From Fulvia fulva (taxonomy: Eukaryota > Ascomycota > Dothideomycetes > Mycosphaerellales > Mycosphaerellaceae), in assembly GCF_020509005.1 (NCBI RefSeq), contig NC_063012.1, positions 8,184,001 through 8,248,000 on the forward strand: a stretch of 64,000 bases of DNA, written 5' to 3'. Shown in pieces: positions 33,033 to 44,679 of this stretch (position 1 is the stretch's first letter; each line of letters begins with the position of its first letter). The notes below the pieces were generated by a model that saw nothing but the letters and a program-made list of their open reading frames with translations, searched no databases and was not told the DNA's origin. A program made the position numbers and the translations under genes.

Positions 33033-33818
33033 GTTGGCTACGGGGTGTCGGTTGTATGAGGGTGGTTGGTGTTGTACTTCGGCGTCCGCCTTGATCGAAC
33101 CTTCGTCGCTGGGGCGCGGAATATGGATGTCGATGTGGGCGCGGATTCGCCAAGACCTAAGTCCTCAGTTGAGTCAGCAGCTCGGCAAGCAAGCGACCAA
33201 GCAAGCGCCCTCGACATGAGAGATGGCCACTTGCACAACTGTACAGTCATTTCTGGTCCTCATTTCTCGTCAGCTACGACTGTGCTCCAGTGGCGTAGCG
33301 ACTGGTGGTAAGACGGAAGCGTTGGAGCGCGCGCTTCCCTCTACACTCTACACTACTACACAGGTCGAAGGAACCCAGTGGCCACCTCTTTTGTCAACAG
33401 CCCTTGAACGTCTTCACCACGAGTGCCTGCCTCGTTGTCAGGCACTTACATGGCATCGAGGGGACTCAGAAGCGACTGGTCACATTGCTGGTTGTTGCTG
33501 TATACTCTCGTCTCACTCACACATGCACCCATTCGCGCTGAAATGCTGCTTAGAATTCATCACTGATCAATCCTCCCACAGCCAAAAAAACGATCGATTT
33601 CAATCCGACAAAGGCACTTGGTAACTTCTGAGAGTATTGCGACGGTGCTATAGTTTGCGCGGTCGAAAGGAGATCACGATAACAATGCAGGATTCCCCGA
33701 CCTCAGCATCAAAGTTGGCTGTTCCCTAGAAGAAACACTTTGGGCCTGTAGTAGGCACGTTCCAAGTTCTTTCATTCTCAGAACGCAGCAACACTCCTCA
33801 CGCCCTGTTAGTGAGAAG
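33033..33818. promoter_or_regulatory. Upstream region of eL24 and of the decayed acyl-CoA synthetase
   Basis: About 790 bp between divergent genes. I find no further gene. Only the eL24 side can be taken as an active promoter. Confidence 0.4.
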
Positions 33819-35481
33819 ATGTCGAGCCAGCGACCATCCTTCGTGCAGGACCCCTCGGAACCACCTCTCTTAGAAATCACTATAGCTTAGTGTATCGACA
33901 AGCAAGTTCAACAGTATGGCGATCATACAGCCATCAAGAATCAAGAGTCAAAGCTCTCCTTCCGAGAACTCTCATCGCGAAGCAAGTCGGTTGCCACAGC
34001 ACTACTTGATATGGGTGTCAGAAAGGGAGATGTCGTGGGCGTAATGGCCGGCAACTGTCAAGAGCACATCGACATTTTCAGTAGTGCTGCCCGAATCGGA
34101 GCGCCAGTAGCTTCCATGCATGCAACCTTCACCCTTGACGAGTTGTGCGGCGCTTTGGCATCGAGCAGTACGTATTGACGCGACCACAATTTTGAAGTCA
34201 CCTTGCTGACAATACTGCAGCATGTAAGGTGCTCTTCATAGCGACGAAGATCGGCAAACGAGATACATCAGCACTCATCGAGATGGCTGGCCGGCTATGC
34301 AATGAAGACTCCAACCTGGAGCATGTCATCACAATTGGGGAGCCTCAACTATGGTCCGAGACCACAAATTATCAGGTCTGGCAGACTTTTCTCCAACGAT
34401 CTGAAAGCGTCTTCATCGACGAAGCTCTTCTCATCCACTTCGCCCAGCTGGTCAGCCCAACAGAGCCTATCAGTTTGCAGTTCACATCTGGAACTATGGG
34501 CAATCCGAAGCTGGCAACGCTCACGCATTTCAACATCTTGAACAACGCCCTGTTTATGGGTAATGCTATGGACCTGTGCTCGCGAGACGTTCTCTGCTGT
34601 CCCGCACCGCTTTCGCATTGCTCTGGGTTGGTAGTGGGATTTCTTAACGCCCTGGTACATGGTACAATGCTCGTACTTCCGAGCCAAGTCTTTGAGGCGG
34701 AAAGGACCGTAGACGCACTCGTGCAGGAGAGATGTACAGCCATCATCGGCGTTCCTACGATGTATCTGGCTGAACTTGAAGTCCTCAAGACGAGGTCGTT
34801 GGACAAGGCGTTCTTACGAACAGGACTCATTGCGGGCGCAAATGTTGCACCCGCGCTGATGGAACGCATCTATGCCGAGCTAGGGGCAGAAGCAATGCTA
34901 ATCGCGTACGGCATGACTGAGACTGGTCCGATCACATTTGTAACTTCAAATCCTACCTCGTGGAGAACGTGGCGAACTCTGCATCAGCGGCTATGCTGTG
35001 CATAAGGAATATTACAATAAACTGAGGAGGTTGTGAAGACAGACAAGAACAACATCATCTGGATGAGTACGGGAGACTAGTGCTTTATGGATAATGAGGG
35101 CTACTGCTATGTTAGTGGGCGCCTGAAAGACATCATCATTCGAGGTGGACAGAACATATATCCCGCCGAGATTGAGGAGCGGCTCCTGCAATTACCGACG
35201 ATCGCTGAAGCGGTCGTTGTCGGTGTGTCGGACAAGCACTACGGCGAGACTTCCAAGCATCGTCCAGTGCCCCGGACAGCCCTACCAACACAGAGATCAG
35301 GGAATGGATCCGTGAGACGCTTGGTCGACACAAGGCGCCGAAGCACATATTTTGGGTCGGTGTAGGCAAGGGATTGGCAAGCATTCCCAAAACAGGCAGT
35401 GGGAAGCCCGCGAAGCACGAATTGCGCAAGATTGCCCTGGAATTGCTGCAAGACATCAATGTTGGACAGGCGAGGTTGTGA
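33819..35481 (+). pseudogene. Acyl-CoA/AMP-dependent synthetase pseudogene
   Basis: Adenylating-enzyme sequence can be followed from ATG at 33,819 to TGA at 35,479-35,481. Lesions are an in-frame TAG at codon 24 (33,888), loss of roughly a hundred residues after 34,985, another TAG near 35,077, and a frameshift near 35,265. A normal intron (34,168-34,220) remains. Recognisable motifs are FTSGTMGNPK (nucleotide-binding A3), YGMTETGP (A5), GRLKDIIIRGGQNIYPAEIE (hinge and A8), and PKTGSGKPAKHELR (A10 Lys region). The longest open piece, 34,229-35,005, encodes 258 residues. The original enzyme would have activated a carboxylic acid with ATP and CoA. The two TAG codons fit CAG or TGG origins, but RIP cannot be proven from this. 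Confidence 0.88.
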
Positions 35482-36038
35482 GGTCGAGACTACGTAGCAT
35501 GTGGATTTATCGCTACGTCTTCTACCTTTATGTGCACCATCAGCGTGGCACATGGCAATGGCAACAGCCCGGCGATCCATTGTCCACTTCGCAATATCAA
35601 CTTAAGTATATGAGCAGTGCCAGGAAGAATCGACTCGCGATCTCACAGCCTGCGATGGAAAGTAAGGCAACGCGCCTAATGATGTGTCTCAATAAAGGTT
35701 CTGCTCACGGCCATCATCCGTCCAGTCGGGACCAGCAGCAATACTAAACTCTGCCTACCATTGCACCTCTAAGCTGACACTGACAGCCGCGAAGGTAGTG
35801 TCTCCAGTATGTTCATCTTACAGAGGAATGCCATGGCAGTGCCGATGAAAGCACATGAAGGAAGAAGCTCACAAAGTGAGGTTGATGCTTGCTGTCTGTT
35901 AGTAAGCATGAAAAGTGGAGTGCCAACCTGCACCCCTGAAGTCGGCATCGTGACCTTCGACCTTAAACAGCAACATCATCACCACTCCATTGGCGCTTTC
36001 CTTGCCAGGCACGAGTCGCATTCGCGGCTTCTCCCAAA
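35482..36038. promoter_or_regulatory. Upstream region of GPI14
   Basis: About 560 bp with no supported gene; presumed promoter and leader of the gene at 36,039. Confidence 0.4.
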
Positions 36039-37409
36039 ATGGCCCGGCATCGAGGCTTCTGGCGGCCGTCGATCGTCTTTACCAGCTCAATCCTGTTCCG
36101 GCTTGCGCTGTTGTTCTACGGCCGATATCAGGACTCCCACAGCGCGATGAAATACACTGACATCGACTACTTGGTCTTCACTGATGCTGCTCGCTATGTC
36201 GCACATGGACGCTCTCCCTACGACCGCGCGACCTACAGGTACACCCCGCTGCTGGCATGGATCTTACTCCCGACGACTTGGGGAGGCTTGTGGTTCGAGT
36301 TCGGCAAGGCACTGTTTGCTGCTGGCGATGTTGTTGCGGGATGGCTGATCTTCCGCATACTGAGAACAGATGGTATGCCCGTGGGGCGTGCGCTGAAGTT
36401 CGCTAGCATTTGGCTGCTGAATCCGATGGTGGCAAACATCAGCACGCGAGGAAGCTCCGAAGGACTCCTTGCCGTGCTAGTGGTTGCACTCTTATGGGCA
36501 GTCAAGAGCAGACGCGTCATCGTGGGCGGCTGCTTGTTGGGCCTTGGAGTACACTTCAAGATCTACCCGTTCATCTACGCTTTCAGTATTGCCTGGTATC
36601 TTGACGGCAGTAACGACAGAACGGAGTCGACAGAGCGTTCAGTGGCTGGCAGCGTTCTGAGCCTCATCAATCGAGACCGTATTAGCTTAGCTGTATCAAG
36701 CTTGACCACGTTCATGGGTCTCAATGCCATCATGTATCATGAGTGAGTTAGCTACAACGCTCAGCCGTAATCCTTGCTGATCACAACAGATATGGCCGCC
36801 CTTTTCTGGAACACAGCTACACATATCACCTTACGCGGATTGACCACAGGCACAACTTCTCGGTGTACTCGACTATACTCCATCTGAGCTCACTGGAATC
36901 TCTGGATAATGGCTTTCAGGCAGAATCTCTCGCGTTTGTACCACAGCTTCTGCTTGCAGTAATCGCCATCCCGCTTGCTCTGGCTAAGACCGACCTTGCG
37001 ACGACGATGCTCGCACAGACCTTCGCCTTCGTCACGTTCAACAAAGTCTGTACCAGCCAGGTACGTTGGGTTATTTCGCACGATGGAGCTGAGCTAATTG
37101 TCCGAGTAGTACTTTCTATGGTACATGGTGTTCCTGCCATTCTACCTGCCACGCTCATCCCTTTTGAGACAGCCTGCAAACGGCCTAGTCGCACTCGCTT
37201 CCTGGGTCGTTGGTCAAGCTTTCTGGCTGCAGCAGGGGTATCAACTTGAGTTCCTTGGGCACTCAGTGTTTGCGCCAGGTCTGTGGCTGGCAAGTACGGT
37301 CTTCTTTCTGATCAACTGCTGGATCCTCGCCGCAGTAGTGAGAGACGTTAGGCTTCGGACTGGAGAAGCCACAACCGTGGAGAACGCAGATTCGAAGAAG
37401 GCACGCTGA
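36039..37409 (+). CDS. GPI14: GPI mannosyltransferase 1 (PIG-M/GPI14)
   Basis: Three exons, 36,039-36,742, 36,790-37,060 and 37,110-37,409, giving 424 residues, as usual for the family. The N-terminus has a membrane helix, then KYTDIDYLVFTDAARYVAHG with the DxD-type motif in the first lumenal loop, and SPYDRATYRYTPLLAWIL, a PIG-M signature. Later stretches are LNPMVANISTRGSSEGLLA, VHFKIYPFIYAFSIAW, and HNFSVYSTILHL. Multiple hydrophobic segments indicate about eight to ten membrane passes. The enzyme adds the first mannose, from dolichol-P-mannose, to GlcN-acyl-PI in the ER lumen. Its stop is only 28 bp from the stop of the convergent CCC1-like gene, so the two 3' UTRs must overlap. Confidence 0.95.
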
Positions 37410-37437
37410 ATTTGGTATCCCAGTAGCATGGTTCTGT

Positions 37438-38554
37438 TCAACCTCCAATGGCCTTGACACAGCCCATAGCTGCGCCAGCAGCCAGTCCACCGAGTACCAG
37501 CATTTGGACCGCGTTCCGGAAGCAGACCCAAACGCTGCACTCGCCCACCAGAGTCGTCTTGACCCAGCCGAACGTGAACAGGGCAATCGCCATAACAAGG
37601 ACACTGCAGTACAATGCTTCCCAAACTTTCGAGAAGAAGAGGTATGGCAGTAATGGTACGAGTCCGCCCAGGAAGTAGCCAAGTGCGATGGTCAGACCGG
37701 AGATGTACGCTCTTGAAGGCGTAAAGTCGGCTTCTGCTAGTTGATGGTGAAATCGCATTAGGAAGTCGACGAACTGCTCTGGACGAGCAGAAAGGCCGTG
37801 TGTCAGGCGGTCGAGTGTGTCGATGGAGAAGTCGTATCGGTTGAAAGCAGAGTGTACCATCTCACGGGCTCTGTGGGTGTCAATCGCAACACACTCCTTG
37901 GTCTCCTGTAGGGCTGCATAGTACGCATCGGCTTCACCTTTTGCTCCCTGTACGAGGCTGACCGTCAGCTAGTTCTTTACCAAAGAAAGACTCCCATCGC
38001 CGACGCCAGAGTGAAGGGTACAGATCGAGGTGCTCCGCCTTCGTCTTCAATACATACCAGGTACCCGCCAAGACCCATGGAGATCGCTCCAGCAACCAGT
38101 TCAGCAAATCTGTACGATCGATCAGCATTGATGGCGACTACCGTGAATAACGTCGCACGAACCCTGCGTATATGACCAGTCGAGTTGAGCCAATTGCGGA
38201 TAGACCTGCCGTCAACGCGAAAGGCACCGTCAAGCCATCTGAAAGACCTATCGTGGCATCTGAGATGATCCTGGGATTGATTCGACAATGAAGCAACGAG
38301 TTTCCCCGCGAGTGCGAAGCCTTATCGTCGTAGCCGCGGTTGCTTGATCCAGAGTCCACTGAAGATTGTCGTTCAGGTTGCTGCTCAACGTCCAGCAGGC
38401 GTTGGCGCTCGCCGACCTGGAGCGGTTTCTGGCTTGGGAGAATGATTGACTTGAGGTATACCAAAGCCATTGTCGTTTTCTTGGGAGGTTGTTGTTTGTG
38501 TAGTTTGAGCTGCAGCGAGAGATTCGAGAGGTTGACCTTGACCTTCACCTGCAC
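37438..38554 (-). CDS. CCC1: CCC1/VIT1-family vacuolar iron or manganese transporter
   Basis: Three exons on the minus strand: 38,554-38,163, 38,109-38,058 (52 nt) and 37,947-37,438, giving 317 residues from the first Met, or 289 if the start is the second Met at 38,470 (MALVYLKSI). The cytosolic N-terminus is followed by ISDATIGLSDGLTVPFALTA, the signature first membrane helix of the VIT1/CCC1 family. Then come AELVAGAISMGLGGYL with metal-binding Glu, and a domain with EADAYYAALQETKE that chelates metal in homologues. Three more helices end near AAGAAMGCVKAIGG. It exports Fe2+ or Mn2+ from cytosol into the vacuole by proton exchange. The first intron uses the less common donor GTTCGT. Confidence 0.92.
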
Positions 38555-39113
38555 CTAGCTGGAAGCCACCCCTGGTACGAGCCAATCGGAGCATTTCCGA
38601 TTACCACCTGGATTTTCGCGTTAGTCTGCATATGTCTTGCCATCCTCCCTACCACTTACCACCTGCTTCTATACGTCCATCATGGTATAATAGTGAAAGG
38701 TCGCTTATCACACGGCGCCACTGTGTTGAATCAGCCAATTGTACGAGGCACGTAGGAAGTTCAGGATCCCTCAGCTACGGGCACTATCCTTGCGAGTGTC
38801 CTGCGAACGCCGCTTGGAAGATGTGTCCGTGCCAGAAATGTCTCACTCTCGATTGTGGAGGCTTCTCGTACTGTTTGCTTGGATCCCAGCTCACTACGAT
38901 TGATTTCTATGGAGGCTTTACATGCCCGATTGTTCCTTCCTGACCAGGCTTTAGCGATACGCCAGCATTGTACCACCAAAGCGCTTGCCAGAGCGAGTCA
39001 CACCCAGCTTCACCGGCGGAACCGCACTCATATGTGTCGAAGACCCATACAGTCTATCGTAACGCCTTCACTGCCACATACCCTCATCACCAATGACACA
39101 GGCCGAGGCACCC
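38555..39113. other. Intergenic region upstream of the CCC1-like gene
   Basis: No gene is supported. A competing frame at 38,385-38,594 overlaps the CCC1 N-terminus but lacks family similarity. Confidence 0.4.
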
Positions 39114-40203
39114 ATCAGTTGGCGGCAGTATTCACCTTGTAACCCTTTGGTGGATGTTGACCGTCGGGAATGTCCACTCCATCGTTGTAGTACATCTGGG
39201 TCGAGTCTTGACTGGAGCGGTACTGTTTGGCAATGCTGGGCAGGACGGTCCGACCAGTATTCGGCGATACAGCGTGTAGATTCGGGATCGGATAGGCCGC
39301 TGAGCTGAAGCCAGTATTGAAAGGCCCAGCGAAGGACGAGTTCAGGAAAGTGGTAGGTTGATCGCCGCTGACGCCCTCGCATGCACGATAAAGATCGCCC
39401 GTCTTGTCAGCAACTATTTTGAATACATTGGCGCCGACATCCCACCGACCCAGGGTATGAAGATTCCAATTGGCTTCAACGGTGCTGATGTCGGAGTAAT
39501 GGTTGTAGTACTGCTTGTCTGTGGTTCCATGGAGACTTTCTGGAACAGCCCCTCCAAACAGGATGGAAAAGACACGGTTGCCAATGTTATAGCTGTAAGA
39601 AGATCAATGACGATGGTCCGCGAGCATAGTGAGGTAAGCTTACGTGTGGTTCTCGTCAAAGGTGAGCAAGACAAGTGTTCGTCGCATAAAGTACTCGTTG
39701 GAAAGTAGCGGTTGTAGGAAGTTCTTCGACCAGGTGCCGGCAGTGGTCACAGACGTATCGTGACCATCGCTTGTCATATTGGGGGTAATGAAGCTCCACT
39801 GAGGAAGTCGCTCATTCTCCAGGTCCTCGTAAAACTTGGTGAGGTTTCTAAGCCTTCAGCATGATATCTCACACCCGATTCTTCTGGGATGAGTGACTTA
39901 CTTCTGGTACGACAAACGCCTAGAGTTTGTGTTCGCATTGTAGATGACAGGCGGGTTGTGTTTGCGGACGTACTGTTCTCAAAGCAGGACATTAGTAGTG
40001 TCCCAAAACTCAAGCCATATCTCCACGAAGCGATCGAACACCTTCCCTGGCTTGTACTTGCTGCTGCCGTTGTAAGTTGCTGCGGTGGCCTGAGCAGCGC
40101 TGACGGCGGATGTTCCAGTGGCGGTGTTGGCGTTCGGGGAGTCTTGCGCAACCACGCCAGTAGCAGCGAAGATCACGGCTATCCACGTTGCAGCCATAGT
40201 CAC
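39114..40203 (-). pseudogene. Secreted acid phosphatase (PF04185 phosphoesterase type), internally deleted
   Basis: The minus strand starts MTMAATWIAVIFAATGVVAQ, a signal peptide, and reaches KVFDRFVEIWLE, the family N-terminus. It then jumps to YVRKHNPPVIYNANT, skipping roughly 130 residues that normally carry the first half of the active site. The joint is 33 nt with an in-frame TGA and looks like an intron tail: a TACTAAT branch site and AACAG just before TACGTC. The rest is intact: PQWSFITPNMTSDGHDTSV, VLLTFDEN, ISTVEANWNLHTLGRWDVGA, ending PPKGYKVNTAAN. Two ordinary introns remain (near 39,855-39,903 and 39,590-39,645). Splicing from a weak donor at GGGAAG/GTGTTC could restore a frame, but the protein would still lack the catalytic segment. 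Confidence 0.85.
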
Positions 40204-40837
40204 GCTCTAGCAGGATGAAGCAAAGCAACGACCAGTATCGAACGGTGCGTCGAGGGCTGCAAAGCGCAGCTGGGCTCTTACCAAGCTACGCATGGCTTCT
40301 GAACTGGTGCCGCAGAGTGCTCTTCACCACGCATACGTGCACACGCGGCGCCTCGCGACAGGAAGGTCGGATGCGCTCGGGATGCCGTCCTCCCGCCTGA
40401 ACATGATCACTGGCAGCGGCCGATTGGCTGGATAGAGACACGAGGTGACCGTGTCGCAGTACCAGAAGCCTGGCGAGATGGCCCCTCTGCAGCTAGCAGG
40501 TCGCAGATGTGGTCAAGACGTGTACAAGCTCCACTGCGAAGATCTTGTTGAAAGCTTCGCCGCTGATGTTGGCGGACGAGGAGGGGCTCGTGGCCGCAGC
40601 GTGGAGAACGATTGGCTGACTCCGCAGATCAACAACCCAGGCACGCGGCTTCTCTTCCTCACGTGTACAAGCGCTGCAGCACCACACTCTTCCCAATGAA
40701 GCAGGTCCACGGTGCAAATAGATTGACGTCCTGGCTCCAGCTGCATTATGTCAGCCTCGCCACACGCACCGAGAACAGAGGACGCGGATGCGCTCCAGTG
40801 AGCTGTTCGTTCCTTCATCACGTTCGGAGGGAGCAGA
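40204..40837. promoter_or_regulatory. Divergent upstream region, acid phosphatase remnant and multicopper oxidase
   Basis: About 630 bp. Open frames cross it but do not resemble proteins. It presumably contains the promoter of the oxidase. Confidence 0.4.
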
Positions 40838-43026
40838 GTGATCATGACTGAACACGATGCCATCAGGACATACGATGCCAGCCCCATATCCATGCCGGAA
40901 GATGAGCACAAGCGAGGACTCCTGCAAGAATGGAAGGACCATCTCGATGAGAGACCGGGCGTGACTGGCAAGGCATGGAGCATGTGCAGCGCGGCAGTCT
41001 TCATTAGTGCCATCATCACCTTTCTGGCAGCACTTGTGGTGGTCGGGTCTGCCATGCTGGGGCTTGGGTCACAGTCGCAAGACGTGATGGCCTCTTCGAA
41101 TGCCGTTCTGAATAACGATTATGTTCTGGACCCAGCATGGAACTTTGACGCTGCACCAAAGCGGAGAGTCTTCAAATGGACGATCAAAGACCAGGAACAT
41201 AACCCAGACGGGATTTACAGGCCCATGATACTCGTCAACAACCAGTACCCAGGACCTTTGATCGAAGTAAACGAAGGCGACACCGTGGTTGTTGAGGTAG
41301 ACAACCAAGCAACGAACGCTACATCGATCCATTGGCATGGCCTTTATCAACAACCGACTCCATACTTCGATGGCACGGTTGGAGTGACACAATGTCCTAT
41401 CGCTCCCGATACTCGTCATTGCCACCTACCGCACCGATTCCGTGCTAACTATTACTCGCAGGCCGTTCCTTTACGTATGAGTTCAAGGTCGTCGGCCAAA
41501 GTGGGACATACTGGTGGTGAGTGCGCGAAGTGGAAGGATATTGGTGGGGGCGACCACTGCTAAACCCGACCCTGTTTCATTTTGCTCGACGTGTTGTGCT
41601 CGCACAACAGAAGTCCACGACTGACGTCTGTTTTAGGCACGCTCACCAAGGACTCCAATCGTCAGACGGTGTTCACGGTCCGCTTATTGTACACAGTAGG
41701 CACGAAAAGGCGCTGCAACGAATGTCTTACGACACGGACAGAGTCATCTTGATCTCTGACCACTACCATGACTTGTCATCAGCGCTCCTATGGCAGTACT
41801 TACAGCCCGATGCTGAGAACGCTGAGCCTGTGCCTCTATCAGGGCTCATCAATGGCCGCTCGATCCGCAACTGCGACGACTTTCCCGAACGACGATGTGA
41901 TAACACAACCTCCGGAGTGGGAATTCCACCGATCACACTACAGTCTGGGAAAAGTCACAGGTCACGGCTCATTAATGTCGGCGCATTTGCGGAGTTCCAA
42001 TTCCAGGTCGACGAACATGAGCTAGCCGTGGCAGAAGTCGATGGAACAGATGTTGAGCCTGCTGCTTTTCATCGCATCAGTATCAACCCGGCCCAAAGAT
42101 ACAGTGTGGTGCTTCATTCGAACGTCAGCGGAGGTGAGAGCTTCTGGATGCGTGCTCGAATGATAACGAGCTGCTTCACCGACCCTCCACATAATATGAA
42201 CCCGGATGCACTTGCCATGGTACAGTACGACAGCACATCGGAGCTCCAGCCCACAACGAAAGACTGGGAGGAGCAGCTGGGCCAGCAGTGTAACGATATG
42301 AACGCCTCCAAGCTGGTACCGGCAGATGTCATCCCTCCGCCCCAGGACGCTGATGCTTTTTTCTACCTCCGCTCCAAGTTCGAGATCGGTTCATGGCGAC
42401 TGAGTCGCGGGTTCTTCAACGGCAGTTCTTTCAGGCCAAACCCGAGCTCTCCAGTCCTGCACCGAGCTGTAAATGGTCTGACGACAGCCAACAGCAGCTT
42501 CCATTCCGCCAACGATGAGATTATCGCCTTCGTGAACAGTGCAGCCTTTGACACGTCTCATGAGCTGGTAGTTCAGACCACGGGCATCCAGACGATTGAC
42601 TTTCTGATATCGAACTTTGATGACGGTAATCACCCACTTCATTTGCATGGGTACAAGTACTGGGTTCTATCGCAAGGCCATGGATATCCTCCGCTGACGC
42701 AGGTCGGGGCAGAGATTACCAAGGAGAATTTGATGCCGTTGTATGAGAGCCTGGACCTCTCCAATCCGCTTCGGAGAGACACAGCTTCTGTAGAGGCATT
42801 CGGCTGGATATTGATTCGCTTGGTGGCTAGTAACCCCGGTGCCTGGGCTTTCCACTGCCACATTTCGTGGCATTCCGAAGCGGGTTTGGCGATGCAACTG
42901 CTCACGAGAGCTGACGCACTGGCTCATGTCCAGGTTCCCACTGCAAATCTGGAACTCTGTGCAGCCTCTGATCTAGCAAAGGGAATGGGGCCGAAAGACG
43001 AAGACTATCGAGATCTGGCGAAGTGA
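40838..43026 (+). CDS. Multicopper oxidase (laccase-like) with N-terminal membrane anchor
   Basis: Three exons, 40,838-41,414, 41,462-41,516 and 41,637-43,026, giving 673 residues. A charged N-terminal tail of about 48 residues precedes one hydrophobic helix (about 50-75), predicting a type II membrane protein instead of a freely secreted laccase. Copper ligands are complete: HWHG at 165-168, HAH at 212-214, HPLHLH at 543-548, and HCHISWH at 617-623 with the type 1 Cys. DGTVGVTQCPIAP lies near 178-190. The family oxidises phenols, pigments precursors or metals while reducing oxygen to water. The second intron follows TACTGGTG; the first uses a weak donor GTCATT but has a good GCTAAC branch site. 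A ferroxidase role is not shown. Confidence 0.9.
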
Positions 43027-44214
43027 AACATTCACAGCAGAAACGTCAGGCACAAAACAGTATCATGATCTGGCTACCTGGTGCGGCGTCAGTTGGTGAA
43101 TCTGACGGGGGAACGAACAGGTCATGGCGTCACGCCGTCGCCTGGCCCGAAGCCACTTTGCAGCCAGTACCTCCCACTTGGCAGATTCTGAATGACTATT
43201 TGTCAAGCAATTCATTGACGATATCAGGCGACCACGGACACTGTCGATGCCAAGAATACCGGTATGATTAATGGCCCCCAACACGAGGGGGAGAACGGAA
43301 AGAAACACGGGCTACCAGGATGATGATCTTGAGACAACCATGTCTGCAGCCGCACGGTATAACAGCTGTAATGCGACCATCTTGGCATTTGCGAGCTTTC
43401 GCAAAAATGATGTCGCCTTCGCCGAATCGGGAAGCCAGGTCTTGCCATTCTCAGCCTGATCCATATCAACTCCACGGACTACATCACAACAAAGTAACAT
43501 GAACGAAGCTTTTGTGACAATGCAAAAAGTAATGTCGCTTCTGTGGATCGAACTGAATTGTGTGTTAGAATTGGCACTGAGAAGTCACTCGAGAGCATTG
43601 ACTCACCACAGTACCTCCAGATACCGCACAGTGCGTTGACCGAGTTTGAATACTTCAGTCTGAGGACGAGTTAGAACACGAAGCTCAGCAGGACATCCAG
43701 AAAAGCGAAACTAACCTGGCGCTCTCCCAAGTGAGCTAGATTTTGGTTAGCTGGGTTCAGGTCACCGAAGACTAAGGGCTGCTCACCTAAAGCGACCAAT
43801 GACGATGTCATGTGATATAAAGAAGACTTTCGTTTGCCGAATATGACACTTGATCAAAATAGCCGAGCTTTTTGCTACACTTGCCGAGAAGCAGAACCCA
43901 GGTGAGCACAGCATCGTTGTCGGAACTACTATCTCGAGTCTCGGAATGCACCAAATTTGTATCGATCGATCAAGAGGCTGCATCATTCCTGTTTCGCGAA
44001 AGCTGGACGGTGCAACTACTTTGGTACCAAGGACTGAACGTACTCGATTCAGACACCGCTACAGCTGTGCGACTTGATGATGTTAGTCCTGAACAAGGAG
44101 ACATCTTGTGTCCACATTACTACACACAGGTCCTACTTGATATAGTATCCACGTTGCAGCGCTTTCACGAACATTCTATCGAACATCAGACTACGAGTAC
44201 GAGAAGACAGTCCA
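43027..44214. other. Intergenic region with uncertain coding potential
   Basis: A plus-strand frame at 43,872-44,348 (with MLHLPRSRTQ start) has a fairly protein-like middle, FLFRESWTVQLLWYQGLN, and could be an exon of an unknown or decayed gene. I recognise no family and no reliable splice model. The minus frame at 43,063-43,308 starts with a hydrophobic stretch but is otherwise unconvincing. Confidence 0.35.
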
Positions 44215-44679
44215 ATGGTACCGGACCGGATTCCGATCCTTACGCAGGAAGAGGTAACTGCAGATCAACTGGAAACAATATCTTGCGACTTCGTCACGAA
44301 AATTTGCAACGACAAGGACTTTCAGACTTCGGCCATCGACTTCCTTGACGAGAATTTCACAGCAATCAATGAGGGCAACATGGTCCATTGCAATCGGGAC
44401 CACTTTCTACAGGCGCAGAGCAAAATATCATCGACTTTACCAGACCACTGGGTGGAAGTCATCAGCGTTACCTCTCACATTGACCAGCATAAACGCAGTG
44501 CGGTTGTATGGCTGACTGTCAAGTCTGGAGGTTTCCCTCATGGGGTCTGCATTGAGACAGTTTCACAACTCTCGTGGAAACGAAAACGAAACGGATGGGT
44601 CTGCTACCGCCACAATGGCATAGATTGGTCTGGCATTACTCCTGGAAGGCGTGCATTAGCCGATGACTATGCAGCTTGA
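44215..44679 (+). CDS. Hypothetical protein with SnoaL/NTF2-like pattern
   Basis: Intronless frame of 154 residues. Two N-terminal helices (QLETISCDFVTKICNDKDF; SAIDFLDENFTAI) are followed by alternating strands, VEVISVTSHIDQHKRSAVVW and then LTVKSGGFPHGVCIETVSQL, and NGWVCYRHNGIDW near the end. This helix-then-sheet order suits an NTF2-like fold, but similarity is only by pattern. Upstream exons are possible. I cannot give a function. Confidence 0.55.
   Translation: MVPDRIPILTQEEVTADQLETISCDFVTKICNDKDFQTSAIDFLDENFTAINEGNMVHCNRDHFLQAQSKISSTLPDHWVEVISVTSHIDQHKRSAVVWLTVKSGGFPHGVCIETVSQLSWKRKRNGWVCYRHNGIDWSGITPGRRALADDYAA

Noticed and set aside
38385..38594. Alternative N-terminal exon for the CCC1-like gene
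   Set aside because: It is in a different frame from the conserved ISDATIGLSDG stretch, and no splice join was needed because the main frame has its own Met.
37438..43026. Iron-uptake gene cluster (CCC1-like transporter plus multicopper ferroxidase)
   Set aside because: The oxidase looks laccase-like, no iron permease is present, and a decayed phosphatase lies between; linkage alone is weak.
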